Below, in pieces: positions 9,601 through 17,588 of a DNA stretch of 64,000 bases (position 1 is the stretch's first letter; the number at the start of each line of letters is the position of its first letter). This DNA is from Streptomyces sp. Tu 3180 (GTDB taxonomy: Bacteria; Actinomycetota; Actinomycetes; Streptomycetales; Streptomycetaceae), in assembly GCF_009852415.1 (NCBI RefSeq), contig NZ_WOXS01000002.1, forward strand, positions 248,001 through 312,000, in the 5' to 3' direction. A program made the position numbers and the translations under genes. The notes below the pieces were generated by a model, which did not search any database, was not told the origin of the DNA, and saw nothing but the letters and a program-made list of their open reading frames with translations.

Positions 9601-10119
9601 CTTGAAATCCACCGCACGCTCGTCAACGCCAACCCCGACGCCCACCTCCCCGACCTCGCCACGTCCCTCAACAACCTGGCCAACCAGCTAGGAGAGATGG
9701 GACGGCGAGAGGAAGGCCTGGCCGCAATCCAGGAAGCCGTCAGCATTCGCCGCGCGCTCACCGACGCCTACCCCGACGCCTATCTCCCCTACCTCGCCAG
9801 GTCCCTCAACAACCTGGCCCACCTGCTCAGTAAGGTCGGGCGACAGGAAGAAGGCTTGGCCGTGATCCACGAAACCATCAAGATCCGCCGCGCACTCACC
9901 GACGCCAACCCCGACGCCCACCTCCCCGACCTCGCCACGTCCCTCAACAACCTGGCCAACCAGCTAGGAGAGATGGGACGGCGAGAGGAAGGCCTGGCCA
10001 CGATCCAGGAAACCATCAAGATCCGCCGCGCACTCACCGACGCCAATCCCATGGCATTCACAAGCGATCTGCGAAAGTCGATGGATGTCATGGCGTGGCT
10101 CAAAAATCTTCCGGAGTAG
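6668..10119 (+). CDS. Trypsin-like protease / STAND NTPase / TPR protein (one frameshift)
   Basis: GTG start at 6668 with GAAAGGG seven bases upstream. Residues 1-200 form a trypsin-like serine protease domain with the triad visible: His31 in LTSAHVV, Asp73/74 in RDDAALVLV, Ser167 in GGLSGAG. Residues near 283-290 give a Walker A (GPGGQGKT) and near 330 a Walker B (LLVVLDYAE), followed by helical STAND-type sequence to about residue 717. There the frame shifts by one base at the C run 8820-8823. The next frame continues without a stop through DDLTTLSGLLPEH and eight 46-residue TPR units, ending at 10119. With one extra C the product would be about 1150 residues. The order effector, NTPase switch, repeat sensor is that of bacterial STAND defence proteins. 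As the sequence stands, translation yields a protein that loses its sensor. Alternatives are an assembly error, or a phase-variable switch. Confidence 0.75.
8944..10047 (+). repeat. Eight tandem 138-bp (46-residue) TPR units
   Basis: Eight in-frame units run from 8944 without gaps, each following the pattern PDAHLPxLAxxLNNLSxxL then EVGRREEALxAIQEA and a linker ending in DAN. They resemble kinesin-light-chain-type TPRs. Units 2-4 are nearly identical to one another, and units 6 and 8 share long stretches of identical DNA, pointing to recent duplication or gene conversion. A divergent ninth half-unit (PMAFTSDL) caps the array. Confidence 0.9.
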
Positions 10120-10479
10120 CCCTCTACCGCAAGCAGCCGAAAGATCCACTGGCATGCTACGCAGTCCGCGATGCGCGAGTTGGGCGGGCAGCCTGCCGCC
10201 GAGCGTAAGAAGCGCCGAGGGCTCAGGCCATGATCGGCAGGTCGCTGCAGGCGCGCGGCGCGGTGGTCGCGCTGAAGAAGGAGCACTGCCGGCATGACCG
10301 GGAGGGCCGTCTTGGTGCAGGCGATCGCGGTCACCGAGCAGGTTCTGGCGGCGGAAAAGTGATGCGTCCCGGTCGGCGGGGCGTTTCTTTTCACGGCATG
10401 TATGGAACGCCGGAAGCCGGTCGGCAGGCCCGCCGTCATCAGCATCACGGGCTTCATAATCATGATCGCGAGGGTCTAA
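10120..10479. other. Region without a recognised gene
   Basis: This 360-bp stretch separates the TPR gene from an IS5-family element. Short frames exist on both strands but none has a ribosome binding site, a conserved motif or a plausible length. It probably contains debris of a gene cut by the insertion at 10480. Confidence 0.4.
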
Positions 10480-11342
10480 GACCGTGTCCTACATGGTCAG
10501 TTGGTCGTTGGACTGGTCATGGGGAGTGGGCGGTGGGGATGGATCGTGCCGGATGGCCTGTGGGAGATCGCCAGGCCACTGCTGCCGCCGGCGCGGGTGC
10601 GTCCGCAGGGCGGCGGGGTCGCGAACATCGATGACGAGGCGGTGTTCGCCGCGATCATCTATGTGCTGGTCAGTGGCTGTGCCTGGCGGGCGTTGCCGCC
10701 GTGCTTTGGGGCATCGAAGTCGACCGTGCACCGCCGGTTTCTCATCTGGTCCCGGGCCGGTGTGTGGGGACGACTGCACCAGAAGGTGCTCGAGCTCCTG
10801 GACGGCCAGAACCTCGTCGACCTGTCGCGCGCTGTCCTCGACTCCGCTCACGTCCGCGCTAAAAAAGGGGCGAACACACAGGTCCGAGCCCCGTGGACCG
10901 GGGTAAGCCGGGTTCCAAGATGCACGTCTTGTCCGACGCGAACGGACTGCCCCTACGCGTCGGACTCTCCGCGGCCAACACCCACGACAGCCTCGCCCTG
11001 AAGCCGATGCTGTCCCACTTCCACATGGGACACGAATCCCACGCGACCGATTCCAAGCCTGGGCGTCTCCACGCGGACAAGGCATACGACATCCCTCACC
11101 TGCGGCGATGGCTATGGGGCAAGCACATCGGCGTCCGCATCGCCCGCAAAGGCATCGACTCCAGCGAGCGACTCGGCCGACGCAGATGGGTCATCGAACG
11201 CACCATGTCCTGGCTGACCGGCTACCGCCGACTCAACCACCGCTACGAACGACGCCCCCGCAACTACCTGGCCTTTCTCGGACTGGCAGCCGCGCTCTGC
11301 TGCTACAAACGGCTCCTCAACCTGACCATGTAGGACACGGTC
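10480..11342 (+). mobile_element. IS5-family insertion sequence with perfect ends
   Basis: The element is bounded by perfect inverted repeats of about 21 bp (GACCGTGTCCTACATGGTC at both ends) and flanked by TAA on both sides (10477-10479 and 11343-11345). If one outer base is counted differently the duplication can be read as CTAA. The intact ends and duplication indicate a recent insertion. Without it the flanks join directly, just upstream of the next IS5 element. Confidence 0.9.
10519..11333 (+). CDS. IS5-family transposase, two frames with an A6G slip site
   Basis: The first frame starts at the ATG at 10519, gives a helix-turn-helix-like N-terminus (PDGLWEIARPLLPPA) and the first catalytic Asp in AVLDSAHVRAKKG. 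At 10861 the run AAAAAAG (codons GCT AAA AAA GGG) is a classical -1 slippery site. The second frame then continues with DRGKPGSKMHVLSDANGLPL, the second Asp in LHADKAYDIPHLRRW and the Glu in RWVIERTMSWLTGYRRL, ending TAG at 11333. The sites and spacing are as expected for a functional two-frame transposase. Confidence 0.85.
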
Positions 11343-11345
11343 TAA

Positions 11346-12233
11346 CTGGTCGTTTCAGAATGAGGTCCGAAGGCGGCGGAGGCATATGAGGCTGCAGGCC
11401 GGGTCGAGCAAGCCCTGTTGGAGATCGGCGCGGTGTTCGTAGCGGGTGCGGAGCCGTTTGAACTGGTGCAGTCAGGCGAATGCGCGCTCGACCACCCAGC
11501 GGACTTTGCCCAGTCCGGAGCCGTGGGCTACGCCCCGTCGGGCGATCATGGGTTTGATGCCGCGCTTCCACAGCAGGCGACGGTGCTTGTTGAAGTCGTA
11601 GCCCCGGTCGGCGTACAGGCGCCGGGGTTTGTGGCGGGGGCGTCCCCGAGCTCCCCGAATCGGCGGGACCGCGTCGAGTGGAGGCAGGAGCTGGGTGATG
11701 TCGTGTCGGTTGCCGCCGGTGAGCGTGACGGCGATCGGGGTTCCGTGCCGGTCGACGATCAGGTGGTGCTTGGAGCCGGGGCGAGCGCGGTCGACGGGTG
11801 AGGGTCCGACGTGGTCCCCCTTTGAGGGCCCGGACGTGCGATCCGTCCACAGAGCAGTCATCCAGGTCAAGCAGGTCAGCGCGGCGAAGCTCGGTCAGCA
11901 GGGCGGAGTGCAGGCATGGCCAGACGCCGGCCTCGGTCCAGTTCCGCAGCCGGCGCCAGGCCGTCACGCCAGAACAGCCCACGGCCTCCGCCGGGACGTC
12001 CCGCCAGGCGACACCAGTCCGCAGCACGAACAGGACACCGGCGAGTGCTGTTCGGTCGGAAACACGCAACCGCCCGGGATGCCGGTGGCTTCGTTCGGGA
12101 GCGGGTGGCAGCAACGGGGCCACCCGCTCCCACAGGTCGTCCGGCACAAGATCAGCAGGCACCCGGACACCTTGCCGCCCAAGATCGTTGAGTACAAGAC
12201 CCACGGCATCTCATCGCGATTTGAACGAGGAGT
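11346..12233 (-). mobile_element. IS5-family insertion sequence, inactive copy
   Basis: The left end begins close to 11346 (CTGGTCGTTTCAG). The right end lies near 12233, where the reverse complement reads CTCGTTCAAATCGCGATGAG. The two ends match only loosely, so boundaries are approximate and no target duplication could be defined. It is immediately adjacent to the element ending at 11342. Confidence 0.6.
11355..12204 (-). pseudogene. IS5-family transposase with frameshift and nonsense codon
   Basis: The minus-strand frame begins with a GTG at 12204 and includes LVPDDLWERVAPLLPPAPE, then DCSVDGSHVRALKGG with the first catalytic Asp. A CAAAGGGGG run near 11820 allows a -1 shift into the second frame (KGDHVGPSPVDRARPGSKHH, then LYADRGYDFNKHRRL). 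That second frame stops at 11472 with TGA directly after VVERAFA, where the family has Trp (AFAWLHQF). The remaining sequence LHQFKRLRTRYEHRADLQQG continues in frame to 11355. The single W-to-stop change removes the C-terminal helices, so the copy is probably dead. Confidence 0.8.
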
Positions 12234-12260
12234 CTGGCGTCAGTTCGCCAGATCGAGCGC

Positions 12261-12749
12261 TCAGCCTGAGGCGCCCTCCAGCGGAAGGTGGTCTCGGAAG
12301 TACTCCGAATCCAACCACTCCTCCTTCACGAAGAGCGGACGTGTCAGGCGCGCTGCCCCAACCTGCTGCGAGCGGAGAAGAACCCCGAGATCAGTCAGGG
12401 AAAGCGAGTCATCAGACGTGTGGAGCAGGCAGTTCCCATGCTCCGCAGCGTGGTCCAGCAGGAACTGCTGGCCCTGCTCCGGATCGCTTCCCGCCAGCGG
12501 GAAGCCAGACAAAAAGACCTGCGGACCGGTGACCGCATCCAGCGCAACGCAGGCCAGCTTGCCCACGTCGTAGAACGCTTTCACCCCATCCGGGAAGTCC
12601 TCCTGCGCATACGGACCGCCAACCCGTTCCTGCGGTCCAGGGACCAAAAGTGCCTGGGCGACCTCGGCTGGAGACATCCCGAACTGCAACGGACCCACAC
12701 CGACTCCCGACCGCAGCTCCCAGCGCTCCCGCTCCGCGTCCCCGCCCAT
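12261..12749 (-). CDS. Conserved hypothetical protein, 162 residues
   Basis: ATG at 12749 preceded by GTAGGAG at good spacing. The product begins with a charged stretch, then WELRSGVGVGPLQFGMSPAE, a small strand-helix unit often seen in streptomycete proteins of unknown function. A central region follows (FYDVGKLACVALDAVTGPQV). No signal peptide or membrane segment is visible. It ends about 30 bases from the neighbouring IS5 copy, apparently intact. The shape suggests an immunity- or SMI1/KNR4-like accessory protein, but I cannot support that from motifs. The upstream stop codon at 12757 overlaps its ribosome binding site, suggesting it was once the second gene of a pair. Confidence 0.6.
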   Translation of the reverse strand: MGGDAERERWELRSGVGVGPLQFGMSPAEVAQALLVPGPQERVGGPYAQEDFPDGVKAFYDVGKLACVALDAVTGPQVFLSGFPLAGSDPEQGQQFLLDHAAEHGNCLLHTSDDSLSLTDLGVLLRSQQVGAARLTRPLFVKEEWLDSEYFRDHLPLEGASG

Positions 12750-12756
12750 CCACCCA

Positions 12757-12930
12757 CTCCTACGTCCGACCGGTCCGGATCTGCTTCTGCTGCTCAGGCC
12801 GCATGCGCCAGGCCATGGGCCAAGGTGCCAGCTCATCTGCACAAATGCCAATGGGAGTGCTGTTCTCAGCCGGGCCCATCCTGTAACGATCAGCAAGAAG
12901 TCGCTTTTTCCCTTTGAAGAAATTTTCTCC
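12757..12930 (-). pseudogene. C-terminal remnant of an unrecognised protein
   Basis: On the minus strand a frame reads KKRLLADRYRMGP, then STPIGICADELAPWPMAWRM and RPEQQKQIRTGRT before a TAG. Its residue composition looks like real protein rather than a GC-driven frame, and its TAG merges with the AGGAG of the gene starting at 12749. No start codon with a ribosome binding site is visible upstream. I take it as the tail of a gene whose front is gone. Function unknown. Confidence 0.3.
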
Positions 12931-13121
12931 CCATTTTCGCGAAGCGCGGTCGTTGTCGGGATGTGGATGGCGGGGCTTACGCGGCCGAGGTGCTTCATGG
13001 GTGACGGGCGAGGCGGAATGCAGCTCGCGTCCGTCTCATCCCGAGACGTCGGTAGGGCGTGCTCCTGCTGGTCGCGCCGCACGCCTGGGCGCACGCCCCC
13101 GAGCGGCGGTATGCCCAGGTC

Positions 13122-13930
13122 ATGGCCGAACGTCGCACGTATCCCAGTGATCTGTCCGATGCCCGCTGGGCGTTGACCGAGCCGGTGCTGAGTGCCTGGC
13201 GGGCCGAGCGGCGCCGACACACCCTGAACATCAGCCGCCCGCCCGAGCGCGACCTGCGCGAGATCATGAACGCGATCCTCTACGTGGACCGCACCGGAGT
13301 GCAGTGGCGCTACCCGCCGCACGACTTCCCGCCCTGGAACACGGTCTGCGGGTACTTCGCCAAGTGGCAGCAGGAATGCGTGTTCGCCCAGCTCGACGGC
13401 CTGCTCAGGCAACTCTTACGGCAGAAGGAAGGGCGGGAGGCCGAACCGTCGGCCTGCGTGATCGACGCGCAGAGCGTCAAGACCTCCACCAGCGTCCCGG
13501 CCGCCGAGCAGGGCACGGACGCGGCGAAGAAGATCGCAGGCCGCCAACGGAGCATCGTCACCGACACCCTCGGCCTGTTGCCGGCGGTGCTGGTCACCGC
13601 GGCGTGCGTGCAGGACTCCGACGCCGGCCGGGCCCTCGTCGAACACGCAGCCGCCCTCGGCATCGACATGGAAATCGTCCAACGCGCACCCGGCACCAGG
13701 GGATTCACCCCGCTGCCCAAACGCTGGACCGTGGAGCGGACCTACGGGTGGCTGATGCTCCACCGCCGCCTGGCCCGCGACTACGAAACCTTGCCCGCCC
13801 GCTCCGAAGCCATGATCCACCTCGCCATGACCGACCTCATGGCCCGCCGCCTCACCAACGAGAACACCGTCTCCCGGCACGACCCCGCAAAGCCGCACCA
13901 ACCACAGATTCCGGGAGGAAACAACGGGAG
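13122..13930 (+). pseudogene. IS5-family transposase with internal catalytic deletion
   Basis: ATG at 13122 opens a frame starting MAERRTYPSDLSDARW, typical of this IS5 subgroup, with the first catalytic Asp in CVIDAQSVKTSTSVP and the C-terminal Glu in RWTVERTYGWLMLHRRLARD. Between them the family normally has a segment containing a conserved WVDGGYR-like motif with the second Asp. Here VQDSDAGR runs directly into ALVEHAAALGIDME, so roughly 22 residues including that Asp are missing without loss of frame. The enzyme cannot be catalytically competent. The frame has no stop near its natural end and runs on to 14192, another sign of 3' decay. No element ends were identified. Confidence 0.75.
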
Positions 13931-14088
13931 AAAACGACCTCTGAGAGGCGTCTGCCCCGGGAGGCGTGGTCCCGGCAGTCGGCGATGTCGCCCTCCTCGA
14001 TTTCTCACGTGCTGCCCGCGTGGCCTCAAGTCGGCGGCGGAATCCTTGGACGGGGCCGGTCGGGGCGGGTCGGAGCCGGTCAAGAAAC

Positions 14089-14124
14089 GTGCCACAAAGT
14101 TTCCACACGTGCCGTCGAGGATGG
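14089..14124 (+). promoter_or_regulatory. Candidate SARP-binding promoter A
   Basis: Two heptamers, GTGCCAC (14089-14095) and TTTCCAC (14100-14106), are separated by AAAG, giving the 11-bp repeat spacing of SARP sites. Nine bases further lies CGAGGATGG with a possible -10 GAGGAT at 14117-14122. The same arrangement is found at 31846-31881. It lies about 55 bases before the start of the hydrolase at 14180. Confidence 0.6.
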
Positions 14125-14179
14125 AGCCGTGGCCGCAGCCGGCCGCTCCCTCCCCCGTACGGTCCGCCCAGGAGACGCG

Positions 14180-15022
14180 ATGGCACCCGTGACGCACCAC
14201 ACCGCCCCCACCCGGTTCGTCGAGGCGGACGGTGTCCGCTACGCGTACCGCAGGCTCGGCTCCGGCGGGCCGGCGCCGCTGGTGATGCTCCAGCACTTCA
14301 CCGGCAACCTCGACAACTGGGACCCCGCGCTCGTGGACGCCCTGGCGGCGGAGCGCGAGGTCATCCTCGTGGACTACCCCGGGGTGTCCTCCTCGACCGG
14401 GGCGCCGGCGCGGACCGTCGCCGAACTCGCCCGGCAGATGATCGCCTTCACCGGCGCTCTCGGCCTGGAGCGGATCGACCTGCTGGGCTTCTCCCTCGGC
14501 GGGTTCGCCGCCCAGGACATCGCGCTGGTCCGGCCCCGGCTGGTCCGCCGTCTTGTCCTGGCCGGCACCGGTCCCAAGGGCGCGCCCGGCATGCACGGCT
14601 GGCGCGAGGACATCGAGAGGCACGCCCGCGCGGAGGAGCCGACCGGCGAGGACCTGCTGTACATCTTCTTCGCCCACACCGAGACCAGCCGGGCCAAGGG
14701 CATGGAGTTCCTCGGCCGCTTCTCGGCACGCACGGAGGACCGGGACGTGCCCAGCAGCCTCGCCGCCCGCGACGCGCAGTACGACGCCGTACTGGAGTGG
14801 GGCGTCCCCGACCACTCCGCCCTGCAGCGGCTGACCGGCATCCAGGCCCCCACCCTGATCGTCCAGGGCGACGACGACCTGATGATCCCGACGAAGGTCA
14901 GCCACCTGATGGCCGGCCTGATCCCGGACGCGCGGATCCGCATCCATCCCGACGCCGCGCACGCCTCGCTGTTCCAGTACCCGCACGAGGTGGCCAAGGA
15001 CGTCAACGCCTTCCTCGGCTGA
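14180..15022 (+). CDS. Alpha/beta hydrolase
   Basis: This 280-residue protein has an alpha/beta-hydrolase fold. ATG at 14180 follows CAGGAGACGCG. Visible features are the oxyanion strand LVMLQHFTGNLDNWDP, the nucleophile elbow GFSLGG near residue 105, the acid in the strand IVQGDDDLMIPTK, and a His in DAAHASLFQYP near the end. The triad is therefore complete. It is the first gene of a four-gene run (hydrolase, hypothetical, aldo/keto reductase, flavodoxin). It is a clear relative of the hydrolase at 29409, sharing the segment STGAPxxT after the third strand. Substrate unknown; the context suggests small electrophilic or aromatic compounds. Likely controlled through the direct repeats at 14089-14106. 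Confidence 0.85.
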   Translation: MAPVTHHTAPTRFVEADGVRYAYRRLGSGGPAPLVMLQHFTGNLDNWDPALVDALAAEREVILVDYPGVSSSTGAPARTVAELARQMIAFTGALGLERIDLLGFSLGGFAAQDIALVRPRLVRRLVLAGTGPKGAPGMHGWREDIERHARAEEPTGEDLLYIFFAHTETSRAKGMEFLGRFSARTEDRDVPSSLAARDAQYDAVLEWGVPDHSALQRLTGIQAPTLIVQGDDDLMIPTKVSHLMAGLIPDARIRIHPDAAHASLFQYPHEVAKDVNAFLG

Positions 15023-15053
15023 CCCCACCGCACAACGCACCAGGAGAGACACC

Positions 15054-15773
15054 GTGTCCGATCTGCTCAGCACGATCCTCGACGCCCACGGGGGCCGCGC
15101 CCGCTGGGAGGAGGCGAACGAGATCCGCGCCCGCCAGTTCTTCGGCGGCGCCCTGTGGGGAATGAAAGGCCATCCCGGGGCCCTGAACGACGTGGACGTC
15201 ACTGTCGGGCTGCGCCGCCAGTACGTGCGCCAGGAGCCCTTCTTCCAGGACGGCCACCGCACCTCCTTCACGGCGGACCGCGTCGCGGTGGAGGACGGCG
15301 ACGGCAAGACCGTCGAGGAACTCCTCGACCCGCGCGCCTCGTTCGCGGGCCACGACCTGATGACACCGTGGAACCGGCTTCAGCTCGCCTACTTCTCGGG
15401 CAGTGCCATGTGGACCTACCTGGCCGAGCCCTTCTCTCTCACCTTCCCGGGCGTGCGCACCGAGGAGATCGGCTCCTGGACGGAGGACGGCGAGACCTTC
15501 CGCCGCCTGCGCGTGGTCTTCCCCGGGAACATCGCCACGCTCAGCACCGAGCAGACCCTGTACGTGGACGCCTCCGGCCTGATCCGGCGGCGTGACTACA
15601 GCGTCGAGATCGCCGGCTCCACGCCGGCGGTGCACTACGTCTCCGGCCACCAGGAGGTGTCCGGGCTGGTGATCCCGACCACCCGCATGATCTACGGCCG
15701 CGACGAGGACGGGCACAAGGTGCCCGACCCGCTGGTCGTCTCGGTCCGCCTGGAGAACGTGGCGGTCGCCTAG
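15054..15773 (+). CDS. Conserved hypothetical protein, 239 residues
   Basis: GTG at 15054 preceded by CAGGAGAGACACC. It lies 31 bases after the hydrolase, so co-transcription is likely. The sequence is soluble, with no signal peptide, and rich in beta strands in its second half ([21 protein letters not shown] cut in part, [37 protein letters not shown]). The repeated two-strand pattern recalls LolA-like or outer-membrane-lipoprotein-sorting folds, often used for lipid-like ligands, but no diagnostic motif is visible and I do not assign a family. Its position between a hydrolase and a reductase suggests binding or processing of the same substrate class. Confidence 0.7.
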   Translation: MSDLLSTILDAHGGRARWEEANEIRARQFFGGALWGMKGHPGALNDVDVTVGLRRQYVRQEPFFQDGHRTSFTADRVAVEDGDGKTVEELLDPRASFAGHDLMTPWNRLQLAYFSGSAMWTYLAEPFSLTFPGVRTEEIGSWTEDGETFRRLRVVFPGNIATLSTEQTLYVDASGLIRRRDYSVEIAGSTPAVHYVSGHQEVSGLVIPTTRMIYGRDEDGHKVPDPLVVSVRLENVAVA

Positions 15774-15829
15774 CGAACGGCCCCGGCCCCTCCGTTACCA
15801 CCGCAAGCCCGAAGAAAGGCAGCACCACC

Positions 15830-16699
15830 ATGAGCGGCATCTCAGCGGCGTCCTCGGGGACGTTCATCCTCGGCGGCGAGTCGGAGGTGAACCGGATCGG
15901 TTACGGCACCATGCAGCTGACCGGTCCCGGCGTATGGGGTCCCTTCCCTGACCAGGCGCAGGGTGTGCGCGTGCTGCGCCGTGCCGTGGACCTCGGCGTG
16001 ACGCTCCTCGACACCGCCGACTCCTACGGTCCGGGGACCGCGGAGGAACTGCTGCACAAGGCCCTGCACCCCTACCCCGAGCACGTGGTGATCGCCACGA
16101 AGGCCGGGCTGACCCGTCCCGGCCCCGGCCAGTGGCGGCCCGACGGACGGCCCGAGTACCTGAGGCGGCAGGCGGAGTCCAGCCTGCGGCGGCTCGGCCT
16201 GGAACGCATCACCCTCTTCCAGCTCCACCGCGTCGACCCGGCCGTGCCCTTCGAGGAGCAGATCGGCGTGCTGCGGGAGCTGCGGGACGAGGGCAAGATC
16301 GCCCATGTCGGGCTCTCCGAGGTGTCCGTCGAGGAACTGGAGCGGGCCCGCGCGATCGTTCCGATCGCGTCCGTCCAGAACCTCTACAACGTGGCGCAGC
16401 GCGACTCCGAGCAGGTGTTGCGGTACGCGGAGGCGCACGGCATCGCCTTCCTGCCCTGGTTCCCGCTGGCCACCGGTCAGCTCGCTCGTCCGGGCGGCCC
16501 GCTCGCCCGGACGGCGTCCCGGCTGGGCGTGACACCGTCGCAGGCGGCCCTGGCCTGGCTGCTGCGCCGGTCGCCCGTCGTGCTGCCGATTCCCGGCACG
16601 TCGTCGGTGGATCACCTGGAGGACAACGTGGCAGCCGCCGGGCTGGAGCTGTCGCAGGCCGACTTCGAGGAACTGAGCCACCCCTTCGGGCATGGCTGA
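15830..16699 (+). CDS. Aldo/keto reductase
   Basis: This is a 289-residue NADPH-dependent oxidoreductase with an (alpha/beta)8 barrel. The catalytic tetrad is visible: Asp and Tyr in [11 protein letters not shown], Lys in [11 protein letters not shown], and His in [11 protein letters not shown]. The C-terminal cofactor-binding part includes [20 protein letters not shown] with the usual PIPG motif and an SxxHL. ATG at 15830 lies behind GAAAGGCAGCACCACC. It is third in the run starting at 14180 and 56 bases behind the hypothetical gene. Such enzymes reduce aldehydes and ketones; with the following WrbA-like reductase this suggests carbonyl and quinone detoxification (inference). Confidence 0.92.
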   Translation: MSGISAASSGTFILGGESEVNRIGYGTMQLTGPGVWGPFPDQAQGVRVLRRAVDLGVTLLDTADSYGPGTAEELLHKALHPYPEHVVIATKAGLTRPGPGQWRPDGRPEYLRRQAESSLRRLGLERITLFQLHRVDPAVPFEEQIGVLRELRDEGKIAHVGLSEVSVEELERARAIVPIASVQNLYNVAQRDSEQVLRYAEAHGIAFLPWFPLATGQLARPGGPLARTASRLGVTPSQAALAWLLRRSPVVLPIPGTSSVDHLEDNVAAAGLELSQADFEELSHPFGHG

Positions 16700-16764
16700 C
16701 CGGGCGGCCTCCGAGGACGTCACACTGCTTTCGCGGACGCCGGCGCCACCCGTCACTGGACCCG

Positions 16765-16815
16765 CTTGTCCCCTCGACCTACTTGTCCACTCGACCTGCT
16801 TGACCCACCTTCCTC
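16765..16815 (+). repeat. Three 17-bp direct repeats upstream of the flavodoxin gene
   Basis: CTTGTCCCCTCGACCT, CTTGTCCACTCGACCT and a degenerate CTTGACCCACC follow one another at exactly 17-bp spacing between 16765 and 16815. The array sits 24 bases before the start at 16839, in the gap after the aldo/keto reductase. It could be a regulator binding array or simple slippage. Confidence 0.7.
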
Positions 16816-16838
16816 TTCGCTGCTCAAGGAGCTCCACC

Positions 16839-17447
16839 ATGACCACATCGACGCCCCGCACCTCCGTGGCCGTCGCGTACCACTCCGGCTACGGACACAC
16901 CGCGGTGCTCGCCGAGGCCGTCCGGCGCGGCGTCGCGGGTGCCGGGGCCGACGTGGTGTTCGTGAACGTCGACTCCGTCAGCGAGGAGCAGTGGCGGCAA
17001 CTGGACGACGCGGACGCGATCATCTTCGGCTCCCCCACGTACATGGGCGGCGCCTCGTCCGGCTTCCACGCCTTCGCCGAGGCCACCAGCCGTCGGTTCA
17101 TCGAGGGACGCTGGGCGGACAAGCTCGCCGCCGGTTTCACCAACTCCGCCTCCAAGAGCGGTGACAAGGGCAACACCCTCGCCTTCTTCGCCGCCCTGGC
17201 GGCTCAGCACCAGATGCTGTGGGTCAGCCTGGGCCTGGCCCCCGGCTGGAACAGCACCACCGCCTCGGAGAACGATCTGAACCGCCTGGGCTTCTGGGCC
17301 GGGGCGGGTGCGCAGACCCCCATGGACGGCGGGACCGACACCGTCCACGCCGCGGACATCGCCACGGCCGAGTACCTGGGCGCGCGGGTGGCCCGGCACG
17401 CGGCGGCGATGAGCGCCGGCCGCCGGGCTCTCTCCGTCGCCGCCTGA
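16839..17447 (+). CDS. WrbA-like flavodoxin family NAD(P)H:quinone reductase
   Basis: This 202-residue protein has a flavodoxin fold. The FMN phosphate loop is seen in VAVAYHSGYGHTAVLAEAV, the second FMN loop in IIFGSPTYMGGASSGF, and the third in TNSASKSGDKGNT. These match WrbA/flavodoxin-like quinone reductases that use FMN and transfer two electrons to quinones. ATG at 16839 follows CAAGGAGCTCCACC. It is the last gene of the run that begins at 14180 and is followed by a hairpin before the convergent SARP gene. The 17-bp repeats directly upstream suggest it may also have its own promoter. Confidence 0.9.
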   Translation: MTTSTPRTSVAVAYHSGYGHTAVLAEAVRRGVAGAGADVVFVNVDSVSEEQWRQLDDADAIIFGSPTYMGGASSGFHAFAEATSRRFIEGRWADKLAAGFTNSASKSGDKGNTLAFFAALAAQHQMLWVSLGLAPGWNSTTASENDLNRLGFWAGAGAQTPMDGGTDTVHAADIATAEYLGARVARHAAAMSAGRRALSVAA

Positions 17448-17465
17448 ACTCCCGGGACGTCCTGT

Positions 17466-17489
17466 TGGCGCTGCCGGCCGGCGGCGCCA
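17466..17489. terminator. Hairpin between convergent genes
   Basis: TGGCGC and GCGCCA enclose the self-complementary GCCGGCCGGC, forming a strong GC hairpin 18 bases after the flavodoxin stop. No T-tract follows, as is usual in streptomycetes. It could terminate transcription from both sides. Confidence 0.4.
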
Positions 17490-17588
17490 GTGGGCTTCCC
17501 CGGGGCGGGCCTTGACGGTGCGGGTGCTCTGTCTTCCTCCTGTGTGCGGACATGTCCTGCGCGGCCGGGGCGGTCCGCGGAGGGCCTG

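Noticed and set aside
8944..10047. CRISPR-like array
   Set aside because: Repeats are 138 bp, contiguous without spacers, and form one coding frame of TPR units.
13304..14179. Extended N-terminus for the hydrolase at 14180 by reading the frame upstream
   Set aside because: The upstream part overlaps the IS5 transposase in another frame, and a strong ribosome site supports the ATG at 14180.
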